A DNA stretch of 64,000 bases from Actinernus sp. WN-2022 (GCA_030867875.1 JAOWCC010000299.1:496001-560000), one strand, 5' to 3'; positions 33,074 through 46,139 are shown, numbered from the stretch's first letter. The notes: a model not told the origin generated them from the sequence alone. Numbers and translations are program-made.

Positions 33074-33677
33074 TAATTAACAAAAAAATATAATAAACAA
33101 ATATAATTATAATAGTTTTATCGGGTTACCTGTGTTATCAGTGGGGTACCCTATTTTTTGTTTTTCCGGGCTACCTGTGTTATTCTAGCTTGGCTTAGTT
33201 GTGTCGGGTTACTTGTGTTTTAAGTAAGGTACCCTCTCTTTGTATTTTCGGGCTACTTCTGTACACATCGTTATTAGCTGCACACAGCCATATCACTGTT
33301 AGTACACACGAACAATCAGTCGAACTAAAGCCTAAAATCCATTCGATATCTATGCAAAGATGTATTCGAAATAAATAAATTGTGCTATTTAATTTTTCTA
33401 CGTTACGCGTCTATGAAAAGAAAAGCTGAAACCTTCCTCGCAGCCTCCGCTCAGACGGCTCAAGTCTGTTTTTTTTTTGCTAAACTAATGGCTCCTAATT
33501 TCGAACCATTGTTTTCTTCGATATGGGGAAATTTGCTTTGAATTGAGCCACACGCAATCTAAATTTATCAGCGGAGAATCGAACCTTGAAAACTAATTTT
33601 CTCTGCAAAGACGCGACAATAAAAAAATAATAGCAAAATTTATATCTTTAGAATACATCTTTGTTTAAACGTTGTGA

Positions 33678-34190
33678 TCAAAAGTAGAACACGAGTGAAC
33701 ACGAGGGCACGCAAGTAGAACACGAATAAGAACGAGCAACTTCACGTAAGCTAGGATACCTAGGATACTGACCGGTAGCCCAAAAATACTAGGATACAAA
33801 TACTAGTATGATCTGAAATATAACTCACACGGGTCAGACCAGGAATGAACATGAGTGCACTACCGCTTCATGATTTAATTAATACAAAATCATCATAATA
33901 ATAAAATAATAAAAATTGTGTTATCGGCTTAGTTGTTTCGGGTTATCTGTTGTATCAGTGTGTGCCGTCTTTGTATTTTCGGGTTACCTGTGTTGTCCTA
34001 TTGTTATCAATGCGGTACGGTGACCGGTACGGTTCTATACTCTATGTGTTTTCGGACTATCTACAATCTAGATTTATCAGCGGAGAATCGAACAGGAAAA
34101 CTAATTTTCTCTTCAAAGACGCGCGCGCAACACAGAAAAAATAAATAACAGAACTTAATTACCTCCTTTGTATACATCTTTGTTTCGACG
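33678..34190. mobile_element. R2 copy 2 (tandem to the previous one)
   Basis: AACACGAGTGAACACGAGG, AGGATACTGACCGGTAGCC, an A-rich loop, GGGTTACCTGTGTTGTCC and the shared tail ATCAGCGGAGAATCGAAC ... CATCTTTGTTTCGACGTTG. It follows the first copy directly, so two R2 units are in tandem. Confidence 0.6.
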
Positions 34191-35090
34191 TTGGGTTGAT
34201 TTTAGTGTTCAGTTCCCGTTTAACTTGGACCGGGTTTTTTTCAAATCAACTTTGACATTGTTCGAAAGCTGAATCATTGTTTTTTTAATCCATTTGTCCC
34301 GATCGACGAACGTGAACAAACGAGAAAATGTGTGAATGCAAGCCAAGACTGACTTCCGACTCCAGTTACCTTGCGTGACCTAGCAAATTAATAGGTTTTC
34401 TATTAGGCTTTCACTTAATGCGAGCAAATGACCTTTCACCACAGTCTCGGTTCCAGTCTTTGGCGGTGCGATTTACTAAATAGCTTTTAGACCAACTTAC
34501 TATAAATGCTCTTGATTGTATTTGTAAAAAGCCTAATTACCGGCAGAATTGTTCTTGTTACATGATTATCAATCTCAACGAGGGTTTCTTCAGTTTTCCC
34601 CATATTAACAGACATGGATAAGGTCTCTCAATACCTATATACGAGCGAATGGTTACAGTGAGAAACTACATGTAATTTTCAACCAAACGCCAACCCACTG
34701 AAGCACGGGTACGCAAACATGAGTATGTATCTATGTGAGTGTATATCAAACAGGGGTGCTTGTGATGGTGTAAATACATGTACAGTTATATTATCTCTAA
34801 TCTAGGATACTACAAATACTAATTGACTGCAAATACAAACACAAACATCGACCCAAACAGCTACAGACACAGAAACACACACATGTACCCTCGCAGCTGT
34901 ACATGTGTGCATGAGAGCTCCCCTCCCCGTACGTCCGGCGCAATGTCCGGGTCTGTATTTATGTGAGCTCAAGCAGACACGGAATACAAGCTAATAAAAT
35001 ATAAAATATTTCTTAAAATGAGGAGTGCATTGAACAGATAATGCATCGAAGTCCATATCATGGAGAGTGTTCACTAATTAAGTGTATTTG
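34191..35090. other. No gene seen
   Basis: AT-rich. Includes the first of three dispersed copies of a ~60-bp block (34560-34618: CAACGAGGGTTTCTTCAG, then TTTTCCCCATATTAACA); the others are at 35905-35962 and 37550-37612. Confidence 0.4.
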
Positions 35091-35306
35091 TTATGTGATC
35101 CATAGTAATGGTACTAATTCTTTGTATATCTTATATATTAATTTAACTAGGCTTAATTTATACATGAAAACTACTTTATCCCATTTAGCGACTCTAAGAA
35201 CATCTTGAGAAGGCACATGTCTTGGGAGATTAAAAATAATTCTGGCTGCTCTGCAATGTAAAACCTCTAAAAAATTAAAATTATCTTTACAATTAAAACA
35301 CAATAT
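35091..35306 (-). pseudogene. LINE RT C-terminal fragment
   Basis: On the minus strand: L-E-V-L-H-C-R-A-A-R-I-I-F-N-L-P-R, then D-V-L-R-V-A-K-W-D and Y-K-L-S-L-V-K-L-I-Y-K. This is the conserved tail of CR1/L2-like LINE reverse transcriptases (I-Q-x-R-A-A-R-x-I). Only ~70 residues remain; it has no catalytic box. The subgroup differs from the LINE at 6418-7771. Confidence 0.75.
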
Positions 35307-35695
35307 TCTCCATGTACGCTCTGCGCTGAGTACTACTATCGTATGTTTTGCAATTTGTCTTCCAACTTAATTCGCTCACAATTTCCACTAGAACACCTAA
35401 ACTAAACTAAATCTACGATATAGTTAGATGACAAGTCTCAAACTGCATGTCGGACCGAAGTAGTTTTACTGGAAAGTTTATAGTTTGACGGAACTGTGTG
35501 CAGTTTTCGCACACTAGACAGTACACGGCACAAACTTTTCCATGTCCGCTCCTGTTAACGCCGAATACTATTTAAATATCGTATGTTTTGCAATTTGTCT
35601 TCCAACTTAATTCGCTCACAATTTCCACTAGAACAACCTAAACTAAACTAAATATACGATATAGTCAGATGACAAGACTCAAACTACATCTCAGA
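35306..35695 (+). repeat. 240-bp direct duplication
   Basis: TATCGTATGTTTTGCAATTT and the next ~100 bases occur at 35337-35455 and again at 35577-35695 with few changes. The stretch before each (CATGT(A/C)CGCTC) is also related. Confidence 0.85.
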
Positions 35696-36764
35696 CTCGG
35701 ATAAGGGAAAACTTAGCTGATGCAGTACAATATAAAGCCAAACTTCCTGTTTGTTCGACGCAGTTCCGTTCAATACAATGTAAATTAATTATTAGGAATC
35801 GATAAACTTCTTTAAAGAGGTCCGGCTTTAGTTTATTTCTTCAACCAGAAAACGAGCACAGCATTCGGGTATACACTAAAACATCTTACCGGCAGAATTG
35901 TTGTTGTACATGGTCATCAAGCTCAATGAGGGATTCTTCAGTTTTCCCCATATTAACAGACATGTAATAACAGTATCTTAATCCAATAGACACTCTCTAG
36001 CTACAATCTCAGCCAATATTCGTTGGAACACTGACCCCTTTCCCCGACTTTCAATGTTCAATCCAAAACGGTTCTCAAAAGTTTCATGGCTCACTCGCGA
36101 CCGGCTCCAACTGCAACATCGAGGGAGGGAAAACATAGCCCTACAGTGTTCCAACATTATGTCAGTGATTGTAGGTTATTCTGTCGTAAAACATGCCTTA
36201 GCTGTGTAGTTGACCTGACCCAAACTGTCAACGTTTTACCATTGACAGATTGCCTAATGTTTATAATACGGCCGGGAATAGATTTCTGACAATGAGTCAT
36301 CGATCAATATCTCCTTGTCTCGTCTTGTCTGAGAGCTTTGACCTTTGTTATCTGAGCACGCCTGACGGAATCTAACCTGAGATTATAATTCGATACCTTT
36401 TATATCTAAACTGAGATTGTATTTCGCTTACGTTTTTAGATCTATTCGGACAGCGCAGATGAATGTATTACGTTGTTCGTGTATTTTTGGGTCTATAACA
36501 GTTCCTTTACAAGAATCAGAAGATTAAAAAGTAGTTAAAAAGAACTGCAGCGCCTCGAAGTCTCACGTGTTGCTCATTTCACATTCTCACAGTGGTAATT
36601 ATACGGTAATGAAATATTATGTGATGTAAACAGTGTAAAAGAAATCTATAAATTTAATGCGCATGGCTCCTGTTTTATCGCTCGATCACAGCGTCTCCGA
36701 CCCACATTGTTAGCGGCAGAGGTCAGAACTGATCAAAAATTTTACGTGATTGAACATTAATAAT
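35696..36764. other. No gene seen
   Basis: Holds the second copy of the CATATTAACAGACATG block (35885-35965). Short frames only. Confidence 0.4.
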
Positions 36765-37150
36765 AACAAGAAGCTGCACGCAGCTTGAACTCCGGCGTAT
36801 CTTTTTTAACGCGGATGTGCTCGGACACCTGCGTATTTGGCACATTACGAACGCACAATCAGATGCTTAAGTACGCACATGCAGTCGATCGATCTCATCA
36901 CAAGTGAGAACACGAGTGACTTCAAGTAATCCAGGGTACCCTAGAATAACACAGGTAGCTCAAAAATGCTAGGATCCAAACACTATAACGCTTCATAGTT
37001 TAAGTAACAAAAAAATATAATAAAATAACAATAATAATAATAATTGTTTTATCGTCTTTATAGTTGTTTAGGGCTACCTGTGTTATCCTAGGGTACCCTG
37101 GTTAGTTATTTCGGGTTATCTGTGTAGTATCTTCAATTTTTTTTTTAAGG
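36765..37150 (+). mobile_element. R2 copy 3, most intact
   Basis: Starts AACAAGAAGCTGCACGCAGC. Carries the palindrome 36931-36960 (CCAGGGTACCCTAGAATAAC ...) against 37071-37101 (... GTTATCCTAGGGTACCCTGG) around an A-rich loop without the MITE insert. It shows what the interrupted copy at 29281/32409 looked like before insertion. Confidence 0.7.
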
Positions 37151-38235
37151 TACCCTTAGTTTTGTCTTTGCTGGCAGAGAGACATCTGTTCTTCAGTCAG
37201 TGCTACTGAGCAAGCTAACTCTTTTGAAAAATCTCTCAGCTGTTTATATAAAGGTGTGTGCAGAAGTCTCCAGGAGACATTAAAGTAAACTTTTGCAGAA
37301 CAGATAATGTTTCCCACCTGAGCTGGTAAACACTTGTGTTTTTTTTCATGTAAAAAAGCGATAGTACAAAGAAATTCTCAGCTTAAAGCAAGTTGAAGAA
37401 TTTTCCAGTCATTTTTAAAATTCAGTAACGAAGAATTTTCCAGCTGAAAAATCTGATTTTGCAGAAATTGACAGCTAATGTGCGTTGCAGAACAGATATT
37501 TCGCAGAAGAGTTCGTTGGGTGCCCCTGTTTTATATACCTCATTTAAAGCTCAATGAGGGTTTCTGCCATCGAAGTTGATTATCTTCAGTTTTCCCCATA
37601 TTAACAAACATGTGTAATGTGTCTCAATCTAGAAACAATTAATAACGACAATGAGGATACTCTTGTGACCAATCGAAAAGATGTACAAATGTTTTAGGCG
37701 TCGCTGAAATTTCTCACACCACTGCGGCTTCGCTGTCCTACTGCACGCAAAGTCCAGTTAAAACAATTTCTGATGTCCGAAGAACCACAGAATCACAACG
37801 AGGATCGTCTTGTGACCAATAGACGTAAATATTAAGCTGTACACCGTAAAAATGCGGAGCCCGAACTCATATTATTATACTCGCGGCTGAAATTTATCGC
37901 TTCCACTCCGGCTGCACTGTCCTTCAAATACTGCACGCAAAGTACGGTTAAAACAATTTCTGGTGTCCAAAGAACCACAGCATCACGAGAATCATAAGCT
38001 TTTACAGTAGTTCAGAGAGATGGAATTTGGTAGAAATTTCCTGCCAGAAGGACTTTACACCTGACTTCGAAATCGCCTCTTTCGGGTCTACTAAGCTGTG
38101 TAAATAAAGTGGCCCGCGAGTGTATCCCGCGGGAGTTATCGAGTCAGGAGCACCTTTAGATTCAATTCTGAATTTCTAACGGGACCTGAAACAACCATAG
38201 TATAAGGGCTGATCAAAGCGAAGACCCGGCTAATC
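37151..38235. other. No gene seen; third CATATTAACA block and small repeats
   Basis: The block at 37550-37612 repeats the one at 34560 and 35905. A ~60-bp phrase (ACTGCACGCAAAGT(C/A)C... GAACCACAG) occurs twice, near 37740-37793 and 37926-37980. No coding region was recognised. Confidence 0.4.
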
Positions 38236-38239
38236 ACAG

Positions 38240-38402
38240 ATCAAATTGGAATTTGAAGTGTTAATTGTTTTTTGTGGAGGGAGGAAAACCGGAGGACCTG
38301 GAGAAAAACCAAGATACCAACTCACATGTGGCGCCGCGTCCAGGGATCGAACCTGGGCCACAGAGGTGAGAGGCGAATCGCTTAACCACTGCGCCACCCC
38401 GA
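38240..38402 (-). mobile_element. tRNA-derived SINE, minus strand
   Basis: On the minus strand it begins GGGGTGGCGCAGTGGTTAAG (A box) and continues to GGTTCGATCCC (B box) about 33 bases later, the internal Pol III promoter of a tRNA-derived SINE. A body follows with CCACATGTGAGTT, CTCCGGTTTTCCTCCCTCC and ATTAGCCGGGTC. The body matches the second copy at 57500-57725. The central block resembles the conserved core domains of some animal SINEs; I recall a similar one in cnidarian Nin-DC SINEs but cannot confirm it. Confidence 0.8.
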
Positions 38403-39815
38403 CTCCTCTAGGTAGAAGGTATTTGTTTCCAACTCTAGCAAGACAAATAGAAACGTACTCGTTATTTCTCCTCTTGGAATAAGTTTTTAACCTCGAAGAT
38501 GTCGTTCACAAGTTAGCAAATCGAACTAAAGATTGCATTTAAGCCTGGATTAGCTTAATCGGGCTTCGAACAACTGGGGCCAGAATAAAGCATCAGTGTC
38601 TGTATATTTGATAACAGACATACAGATGCTGATTAATAAAACATCAACGTCTGTTTTACTGATAATCTTGTATCGCAGATACGACAATGTTTTAATCACC
38701 AATTCTGTATCCAACAAACACTAGTGCCAGAGTCTGTTCCGGGGAGATCTCGCAACCGATCACGGACTCAAGCCCTATCCCAGTTGGGTGGTCAAGATAG
38801 AACCCCTGTATTGATGCAAAGAGACCGTCTCACAGGTGAGTCCGTGATACAAACTATAGAGCAGGATCCGGTCGTTCGAAGCAAGGTTAAGCGATAACCC
38901 AGGGTTATATCGCTAACCCGGGGTTAAACTGTACAGATTACAATTACAGATTTAGTTAAAGTTAACCTTGCTTCGAACAACCCGGCCCTGGACTCAATTT
39001 TGTTTAGTTTTCCATCAAATTTTCATAATTGTTTTTATTTCATACGTTCCAGCTCGAGATTGTATAGGCTGATACAACACTCCTACTCATGTTGTAACCA
39101 CTACATAATAGACGGCTTCTCGCTAGCCAATCAGATGGAGGTTCCTAATGGACAATGGACGGTATAGCTGGGTTATTCTTACAAATCATAGGCACTCCGC
39201 AGCAAGGAAATTTTGAGCTCACCATTAAAGACAAAACCCTATATTAGGCTGGTAGGGGTGATCGTCGTATCTTTTAGGGTTTGAAATCGGCGATCCGGTA
39301 TTTTTTAGGGGTTGGTCAAGCGAAATCCATTTTTAGGCGACCATTGCGCAATATAGTCTTATGTAGTATAAAGATAGATATATAGTCCCCAACTTCAGTA
39401 TCTATGTCCCGGCATCAACCGATAAGTGACAATTTAACTCAGGGGGGTACTGTTGAATCAGGTAAGGAAAGCCGTAGAATAAATATTTTTATCTATTTAA
39501 TTATTCTTTAGTTCAGTAATATATTCGACAACAGAGCATTAGTCTTATTGCGAGTAATAGGTTTTGGTGTGTTGGCTCTTCGTTGTTTCTGAAATAAAAC
39601 TATTATTTTAATGAGAAGACCGAGGGACCCCGCAGGTGTGCTAAAAACGTAATAGGGTCGTATATCCTTATTTGGACGAGAACCTTCGACTGATTGGGAG
39701 TGAATGTGCTTTGACGTCGCGAAGAATAATCGGTGAGAATTTTGTCCTGCTTTGCTTTCATGTTTGTGCTCTTGTCAACTGACATCGAAGGCAAGGAGTA
39801 CTCTGTAGCAATTAA
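38403..39815. other. Mostly unrecognised; one ~100-bp foldback at 38874-38976
   Basis: GTTCGAAGCAAGGTTAA at 38876 is reversed as TTAACCTTGCTTCGAAC ending near 38976, a small foldback repeat around a GGGTTA-containing loop. No gene seen in the rest. Confidence 0.5.
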
Positions 39816-41000
39816 ATAATAGAAGTTAAAGGGTAGGCTTAATATTGTGAATCAAAAATAGAAGGGGAGGAGTGACCAATAGAAATTAAATAATACAACT
39901 GAAGGGGGTGGGCTCTATCGAATCAAAAATAAAAGGGAAGGGGTAGACGATAGTAATTCAAAAATCAATGGGGAGGGCAATTAAATAATAGAACAGCAGG
40001 TGTATCCTATAGTAATTAAATAATAGAAGGGAGTTTTGCCTATATACAGTATATAAAAAATAGAACGCAAGGCGTGTCCTATAGTAGTTAAATAATAGAA
40101 GAGGGTGGGCTAGTTAATCAAAAATAGAAGGGGAGGAGTGACTAATATAAATGAAATAATTGAAGTTAGAGGGTGTGCTATATTGAATCAAGAATATAAT
40201 GCGAGGGGTAGACCATAGTAATTGAAATATTAATATATGGCCTTTAGCAGAAGTATATTAGACAGGAGTGTTCCTGTGCCCTTGTGTTGGCCCCTAACAC
40301 ATAAGTACATACAGTAGATGGCATGTCTATTTATAGCCGCGAAGTTCTAGTATGAGATTACGTTATCTTTTGTTCTCTTGCGCTTTTTTTTTTAGCAGTT
40401 TGAACCCTGTTAATTACAATTTTTCAGTGCATCCTGATTGGTTAAAAGTGACGGCCTTTGTTTCTTCTCGAGGGAAACTCTATGCTAAAAATAACTCTAC
40501 CGTCTACAGTGTTGTGTGACAATATAATGTGGGAAGAGGAACACTCCTCTGTAATATAATCCTGCAGCCTATAGTGATTACATAATAGAACAGCAGGGGT
40601 ACCTTATTGTAATTAAATAATAGAAGGGGGTATACTATAAGAATTCAAAAATCAGAGGTGTGGCCTATAGTATTTAAATAATAGACCAGCAGGGGTACCC
40701 TATAGTAATTAAATATAAGAAGGGGAGGTGTAGACTATAGTGATAGAAAATTAGAAGAGGAAGGGTGTCCTATAGTAATTACATACTTGAAGTTAGAGGG
40801 TGGGCTAGTGAATGAAAAATAAAATGGGAAAGTGGCCAATAAAAATTATATAATCGAAGTGGACAGGTAGGCAAAATGTATATCGAATCAAAAATATAGC
40901 GAGAGGGATAGACCATAGTAATTCCAAACTCAATAGGGTGTGGCTTATAATAATCAAATAATACAACAGGAGGGGTACCCTATAATAAAATTAAACAAGG
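39816..41000 (+). repeat. Degenerate tandem repeat AATTAAATAATAGAA(GG)
   Basis: Irregular units of about 35-60 bp built on TATAGTAATTAAATAATAGA followed by a G-rich part (AGGGGGTGGGCT). About 20 units, interrupted by the element at 40254-40558. Confidence 0.75.
40254..40558. mobile_element. Small TIR element inside the tandem repeat
   Basis: Left end TATATTAGACAGGAGTGTTC; the right end reverse-complemented is TATATTACAGAGGAGTGTTC. 305 bp, no coding content. Confidence 0.6.
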
Positions 41001-42800
41001 GGAGGTTTACCCATATTTATATTCTCAAAAAAATATAATGGTCGCCGATGTTCTCTTTGCGGACCTTTTTTTTTAAGAGCTGGGTGGAAAATTGTTCACG
41101 GTTTGGAATTTTTTAGGGTATTTTTCGAGGTTTTCCGACGGTCGCTCTTACCCTTTTTACCTTTAATTGAAGAACCCCTCCCCCGGGGGACAAAACCTTC
41201 AATCGAGCATGGTATCAGTTGGCTCTTAATTTCATGGGACCCAGTTGAAGTTTGTTTTTGGCTCTTTTCATACCCAGCCGATAACTACCGCCATCAACGC
41301 GTTCCTATTCCACCTGGAATTGTTTGACAAATGAAAGACTTCACGACACGTGTACTCAGACAACAGGTAACTGTACCGTTTTCTTTATTTGATTGATTGT
41401 ACGTGGTGTGACAATAAAATATCGAAATGAGAAGACAGTACAACTGAGCGAGAGACGTTATGAAAACAACCGAAAGGTGAACTTTGGAAGACAGGACAAA
41501 CAAATCGCTAATTACGCCATTTGCAGTACTTCGGACCCATTTATTTACTAACATCCTATGTATTTGTTATACTTCAAAAACTCATGAATAATTAATGAGC
41601 ATTTTGTCCAATCAGATGAAGCAAATCAGTCACGTGCATGCTCCTTTATACCTGATAAAATCTCATAATTCTTAAAGGCCCGCGGAGGGATTTGAATTCT
41701 GTCCCAGGGGGAAATGGGGTTAATGATTGAGACAATGGAATTTCTATTAATGTTTCAGCTTTCTCATTGAATTGCTAATTAGGATGAACGTTTTATATAA
41801 AGAATACTAATGAACATGAAATTTTATATAAAGTTTCATCCTAATTAAGAATTCACTGATAAAGACCCAAAGATAGCAAAAAGTACACGGAACATAAGGT
41901 ACCTAGATAATAATTTTCGCACTAAATTTACTAATATCAGCAAACTACCGAGATACACAGATAATATTTTTTAAATGAAGTTATCCAACTACCATTACTT
42001 GTTTGCCGAGCCACTGTTAAGTTCCAATTCAAAGCCAAACTCAAAGCCGTAAAATAATAAAAACGTGTATTAAACTTACATATTTTGTGCCGGAGTCAAA
42101 AAATTAGAGTCTGCCGTCATGTCAGTCACATCGCTTTCCAAGTCTTGAACTTTATCGAGGTAAACCACGACACCAAATCCTTCAAGTGCAGGTTGTTCTT
42201 ACATTGCGAAACGCCGCTTCAAACAACATAGTATGGTAATTTCTTCATGTCATTCCCTTGAGATGTTCGTAATTGCAGGCGGTGATTACTCGAATATTTT
42301 GCATGGCGTTGTGAATACAAAGGTTCAATGCATATGGTTCATTAAGTAACCATTCCCTTGAGATGTGCGTCTTTCTTTCATTGCATTCTTAAAGCGTTTT
42401 TGAAGCCGTTTAAAACACTCACAGCACGTGTTTTATCAAGTCTAAAAATGATCGGGCTTCGCCCTCGAATTTTTAAACTTGATAAAACACTGCTGTTCGT
42501 GTTTTAAACAGTACTTAAAACTGAATTACATGCTGAAAGACAACTAACTTCCCCTTCTCCCACCCATTCCTATCGCCAAGTGGTTTCAATATTTTATGTA
42601 TTTACCTCAAACGTTACAAAGTCTGTGCCTTGCTTTCTCAAGAAATAGTTATTTTTCCGTCTCGCTTTTCTCTGTCCATCATGTCTACGGTTTCACCCTT
42701 CGATTCTGTTGCTTTCGTGACGTTATTGTAACGTTATTGTAACGCATGCACATGCATGACGGACATGTGACATATGTATGACGTATGTTACGTCAAGAAG
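41001..42800. other. No gene seen; two small foldbacks
   Basis: 41777-41856 is an inverted pair around CTAATTAGGATGAA/TTCATCCTAATTAAG. 42408-42509 pairs GTTTAAAACAC...GTTTTATCAAGT with ACTTGATAAAACAC...GTGTTTTAAAC. No coding segment was supported. Confidence 0.5.
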
Positions 42801-43011
42801 AATGGGCCTTTTGCAGGAATGCAATCACGTGGTTGTACTGGATGGCAAACAAAGCTGACTTCATTTGCAAAATCTGTTCGTGAATGCTGTTTTAGCATCT
42901 CCTTGATCTTTCTAAAACAGCGTTTTGAAGTTTGTTTGCCATCCAGTACGAGCTCAATTCATCCGTTATTGATGTGATATATCAGCACCTGACAGTTCGT
43001 GCAAAAGGCCT
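42801..43011. mobile_element. MITE-2 family, copy 2 (opposite orientation)
   Basis: GGGCCTTTTGCAGGAATGCA at the left, TTCGTGCAAAAGGCCTA at the right, inner inverted GTACTGGATGGCAAACAAA / TTTGTTTGCCATCCAGTAC. Its interior matches 32712-33004 on the other strand. Confidence 0.65.
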
Positions 43012-43189
43012 AATGACAGCAATTCGGACAGGATATAATATATAGTATATAATAGTTAGGAGGACCAGATTGGAAACAAGTGTAAACGTCATCTGCATAT
43101 CCTCATTAAATATGATTTATTATTATTATTATTTAGGTAACATGTTGAAGCGAAAATCTACACAAGAGAAAGATCCTTTCATTAAGGTG

Positions 43190-44335
43190 ATTCGCCTGGA
43201 TTTTCCAGGGATGCACCATAACCACTTTGAACGGCTGATACTCCACTGTCAGAGCTCGGTCGGGCTGCCACTTCACCCACTTACTAGAAATAATAACTTT
43301 CCAAAAATGTAGGTTTGTTTGACGTCGTGTATTTTACATATCATCAATTTTCTCGAAATCTAGACCTAAACTTTTAAAGTACCATCAAGACTGCAAAGTT
43401 TAAAAAAATTGTATGAGAACGTTTTCGAAAATAATTGGGTTGAACATTTTCGTTTAAAAGCTAAATAATTCGCCTTATTTCCTGTTTAATCGCCGAGAAC
43501 TGTTTTCCGGACCGATTCAAGCGATGTTTTAGCATATTTCATACCTGTGGCATAGGACTACTTACCATGAAGATTTCATTCCATTTGCTTTATTCGATTT
43601 CGGTTTATGGAATCATAAGTAATGTCATAAATATGCCCATTTTACTCAAAATAGTAACGTATTTGCTAATGAAGCTGTAATTCGAAAACTAGTCGATAAT
43701 TTTTTTTTTTATATTTTCACCTGACATTCAACATGTATTACCCTGTCCCTGTAAATTTGAATCATTTTATGGACGCGGAATAAAAATAAAAACGGACTTT
43801 TACATTCATCCACGCAAGCTTCATTGCTGTATAATTTTGTTGATAGCTTGTCTTTCCGAATTTCTCTTTTGTCTAGATTCTACATACTTGTGTGCTTTTG
43901 AACTAAAGCCCGGTTTCAACAAAATGATACAGCAATGTGGATGAATTCAATGCTCTTGAAATTTACAGAGACAGGGTCGTCCATGTAACCTTTATGTAGT
44001 AAAAACCTTTATCGACTAGTTTTCGAATTACAGCTTCCTCAGCAAATACGTTACTATGTTGAGCAAAATGAGCATATTTATGACATCGAATGAAATTTTG
44101 ATGGGAAGTAGTCCTATGCCACAGGGCTGGTATGAAATATGCTAAAAACATCGCTTGAATCGGTCGATGACTAAACAGAAAGTAAGCCGGGCGAATTTTT
44201 TTTTTTAACGAAAATATTCAACGCACTCATACAATTTTTTTTTAACTTTGCAGTCTTGAAGACTTTAAAAGTTTAGGTCTAGATTTCGAGAAAAATACAC
44301 GACGTCAAACAAACCTACATCTGACAAATCTCTCA
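43190..44335. repeat. Family F, two copies head to head
   Basis: 43190-43905 is the reverse complement of 13641-14398, and 43915-44335 is the same family in forward orientation with deletions. Together they form a large inverted repeat centred near 43910. Confidence 0.75.
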
Positions 44336-45220
44336 TATTGTGTAAATGAAAATGAAATAATAAAATACCATTTGATTTGATTTTCTGCTGTGTTGATTTT
44401 GCGCGCGCTAAATCAGCAAACTCAACATGTGGCTGCTTTCTCCATTTCGGGAGAGGGATGTGTGCAGGATTTAAAGGTTTTCAAATTTCGGAATAATCGT
44501 AAGAAATAATATAGCTCGGGCTTCCTGTGGCTCATCTCGCTTATACTACATAAAAATACACAAGGCGGGCAACTAAATTCATGGCCGCCAAGCGAGACGC
44601 GTGAGAATTTTGCCGAAAAACTAAACTTCTAGGTCCCTCCTTCCTCTCTAGCCTTCAAAATGTTGAAGAACAGTAAATGAGCTACGTTTTAGGTGGTAAT
44701 TCACGGCGATATCGTGGTACACACTCGCAAAAGCTTCCTAGAAAACCGTCAAACTGGTCCAGACGTTCGACGATTTTTTTTTCTCCCTATGATCGGGACA
44801 GATCTGAGCCATCCAGGATTAACGGTCATCACATTCAAAACATTTTAATCAAACTGTTGAATGATCTCCCGAATAGAGTCCCCAGCGAATAAATGGACAG
44901 CTGACATATTTCCCCTAATCTCCCTGGCTCCTATAGGCAATTTTGCAACTTGACACACCACCCCGATGAAGTTTTCTGGCAGCTTCCGACAAACGAACCG
45001 GAAGAAAAATATCTTGAAGACTTGATGGTGTGAGATTGCGGGAAGTTTGTTTACAAAAATGTTTCGCACGACCGGTAAACTCTTTTACTATGATTTCAGA
45101 CTAAATTTCACTCCATTCTATTAGTATTACCATCAATAAATTCAGCACAAATACAGTTTCACATTATAAAAAATATCTAACTTGCAAATTACCGTGTTTG
45201 TAGTGAGCTTGCTCGTTCCA

Positions 45221-45740
45221 CAGGCTTACCATCCTCAAAATTGTTTTTGGGCTTCCTGTGGATTCGTCAGTTGTCAAACGGATTTTCCCCCGGATTTTGC
45301 GCCTTGTTTACCTCAAATTTGCAGGATGAATATAGCGTTAATTCTAAAGTTGAAATCTTTAAACTTGTATCAAAATAAACTCTACTTATTATATTTACCA
45401 GTTCTGTGTGTGTTCTTGTCGTGGGATGCATTTTAAAGATGCTACAGGTTATAGTCGAGTATGTCCTTCATGTAGATGAATATTGTCAATATGAAGGACA
45501 TACTCGACTATAACCTGAGCATCTTTAAAATGCATCCCACGACAAGAACACACACAGAACTGGTAAATATAATAAGTAGAGTTTATTTTGATACAAGTTT
45601 AAAGATTTCAACTTTAGAATTAACGCTATATTCATCCTGCAAATTTGAGATGAACAAGGCGCAAAATCCGGGGGAAAATCCGTTTGACAAATGACGAAGC
45701 CACAGGAAGCCCAAAACCAATTTTGAGGATGGTAAGCCTG
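45221..45740. repeat. Near-perfect palindrome, ~250-bp arms, 19-base loop
   Basis: 45221-45471 against 45491-45740; only a handful of differences. Each arm carries a GGGCTTCCTGTGG word (45249-45261; reversed 45702-45714). Confidence 0.9.
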
Positions 45741-45863
45741 TGCTCCTTCCAAGAGTACCAGGATCTTTGAAATTTCTGGTCAAGAGTGTGAAGAAGAAGT
45801 TCCACTTTCTTCCGATTTGAATTCCGAAAGGCTGGCAAAGAAAACATTGTACAGCGTTAAGTG

Positions 45864-46139
45864 TATAGACCAGTTCGCGGTAAATTCCGACATTTTGAAA
45901 GGGGTGTAAATTTTCACGCGGAATTTGACTCGTTTTTACAGACAAATGTATGGAAAACTGAAAACACGATTGCACGCTTCCCAGCACAGCTACATCCGTC
46001 AAATTTCGATATGTTAATCTTTTACCTGGTATCTTAAGTTTGTATGTGAATAATATTTCATAAATTCGATTTTACGGATTTTATTTGGCATCGGATTTCT
46101 ATCGATTCCGATGTCGGAATTTACCGCGAACTGGTCTAT
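45864..46139. mobile_element. MITE with 28-bp perfect TIR
   Basis: Begins TAGACCAGTTCGCGGTAAAT and ends with the exact reverse complement, 276 bp. It lies inside the composite foldback, between two of its inverted blocks. Confidence 0.8.

Larger units (their letters stand above)
32409..33677. mobile_element. R2 copy, right part, carrying nested MITEs
   Basis: Continues the R2 sequence begun at 29281: repeated AACACGAGTGA words, CCAGGGTACCCTAGGATAAC, then on the far side of the inserts GGGTTACCTGTGTTATC, the reverse complement. A shared tail follows (ATCAGCGGAGAATCGAACC, to about 33677). R2 copies therefore have an internal palindrome bounded by CCAGGGTACCCTAG. The A-rich loop of the palindrome holds MITE-1 (32604-33073). 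Confidence 0.6.

Noticed and set aside
38246..38482. 78-residue frame, and a possible tRNA gene at 38330-38400
   Set aside because: The sequence is a SINE. It has A and B boxes but continues into a SINE body, and the tRNA fold is not intact.
45182..46002. Mirror-image frames of 84, 75 and 139 residues
   Set aside because: Produced by the 250-bp palindrome; no domain.
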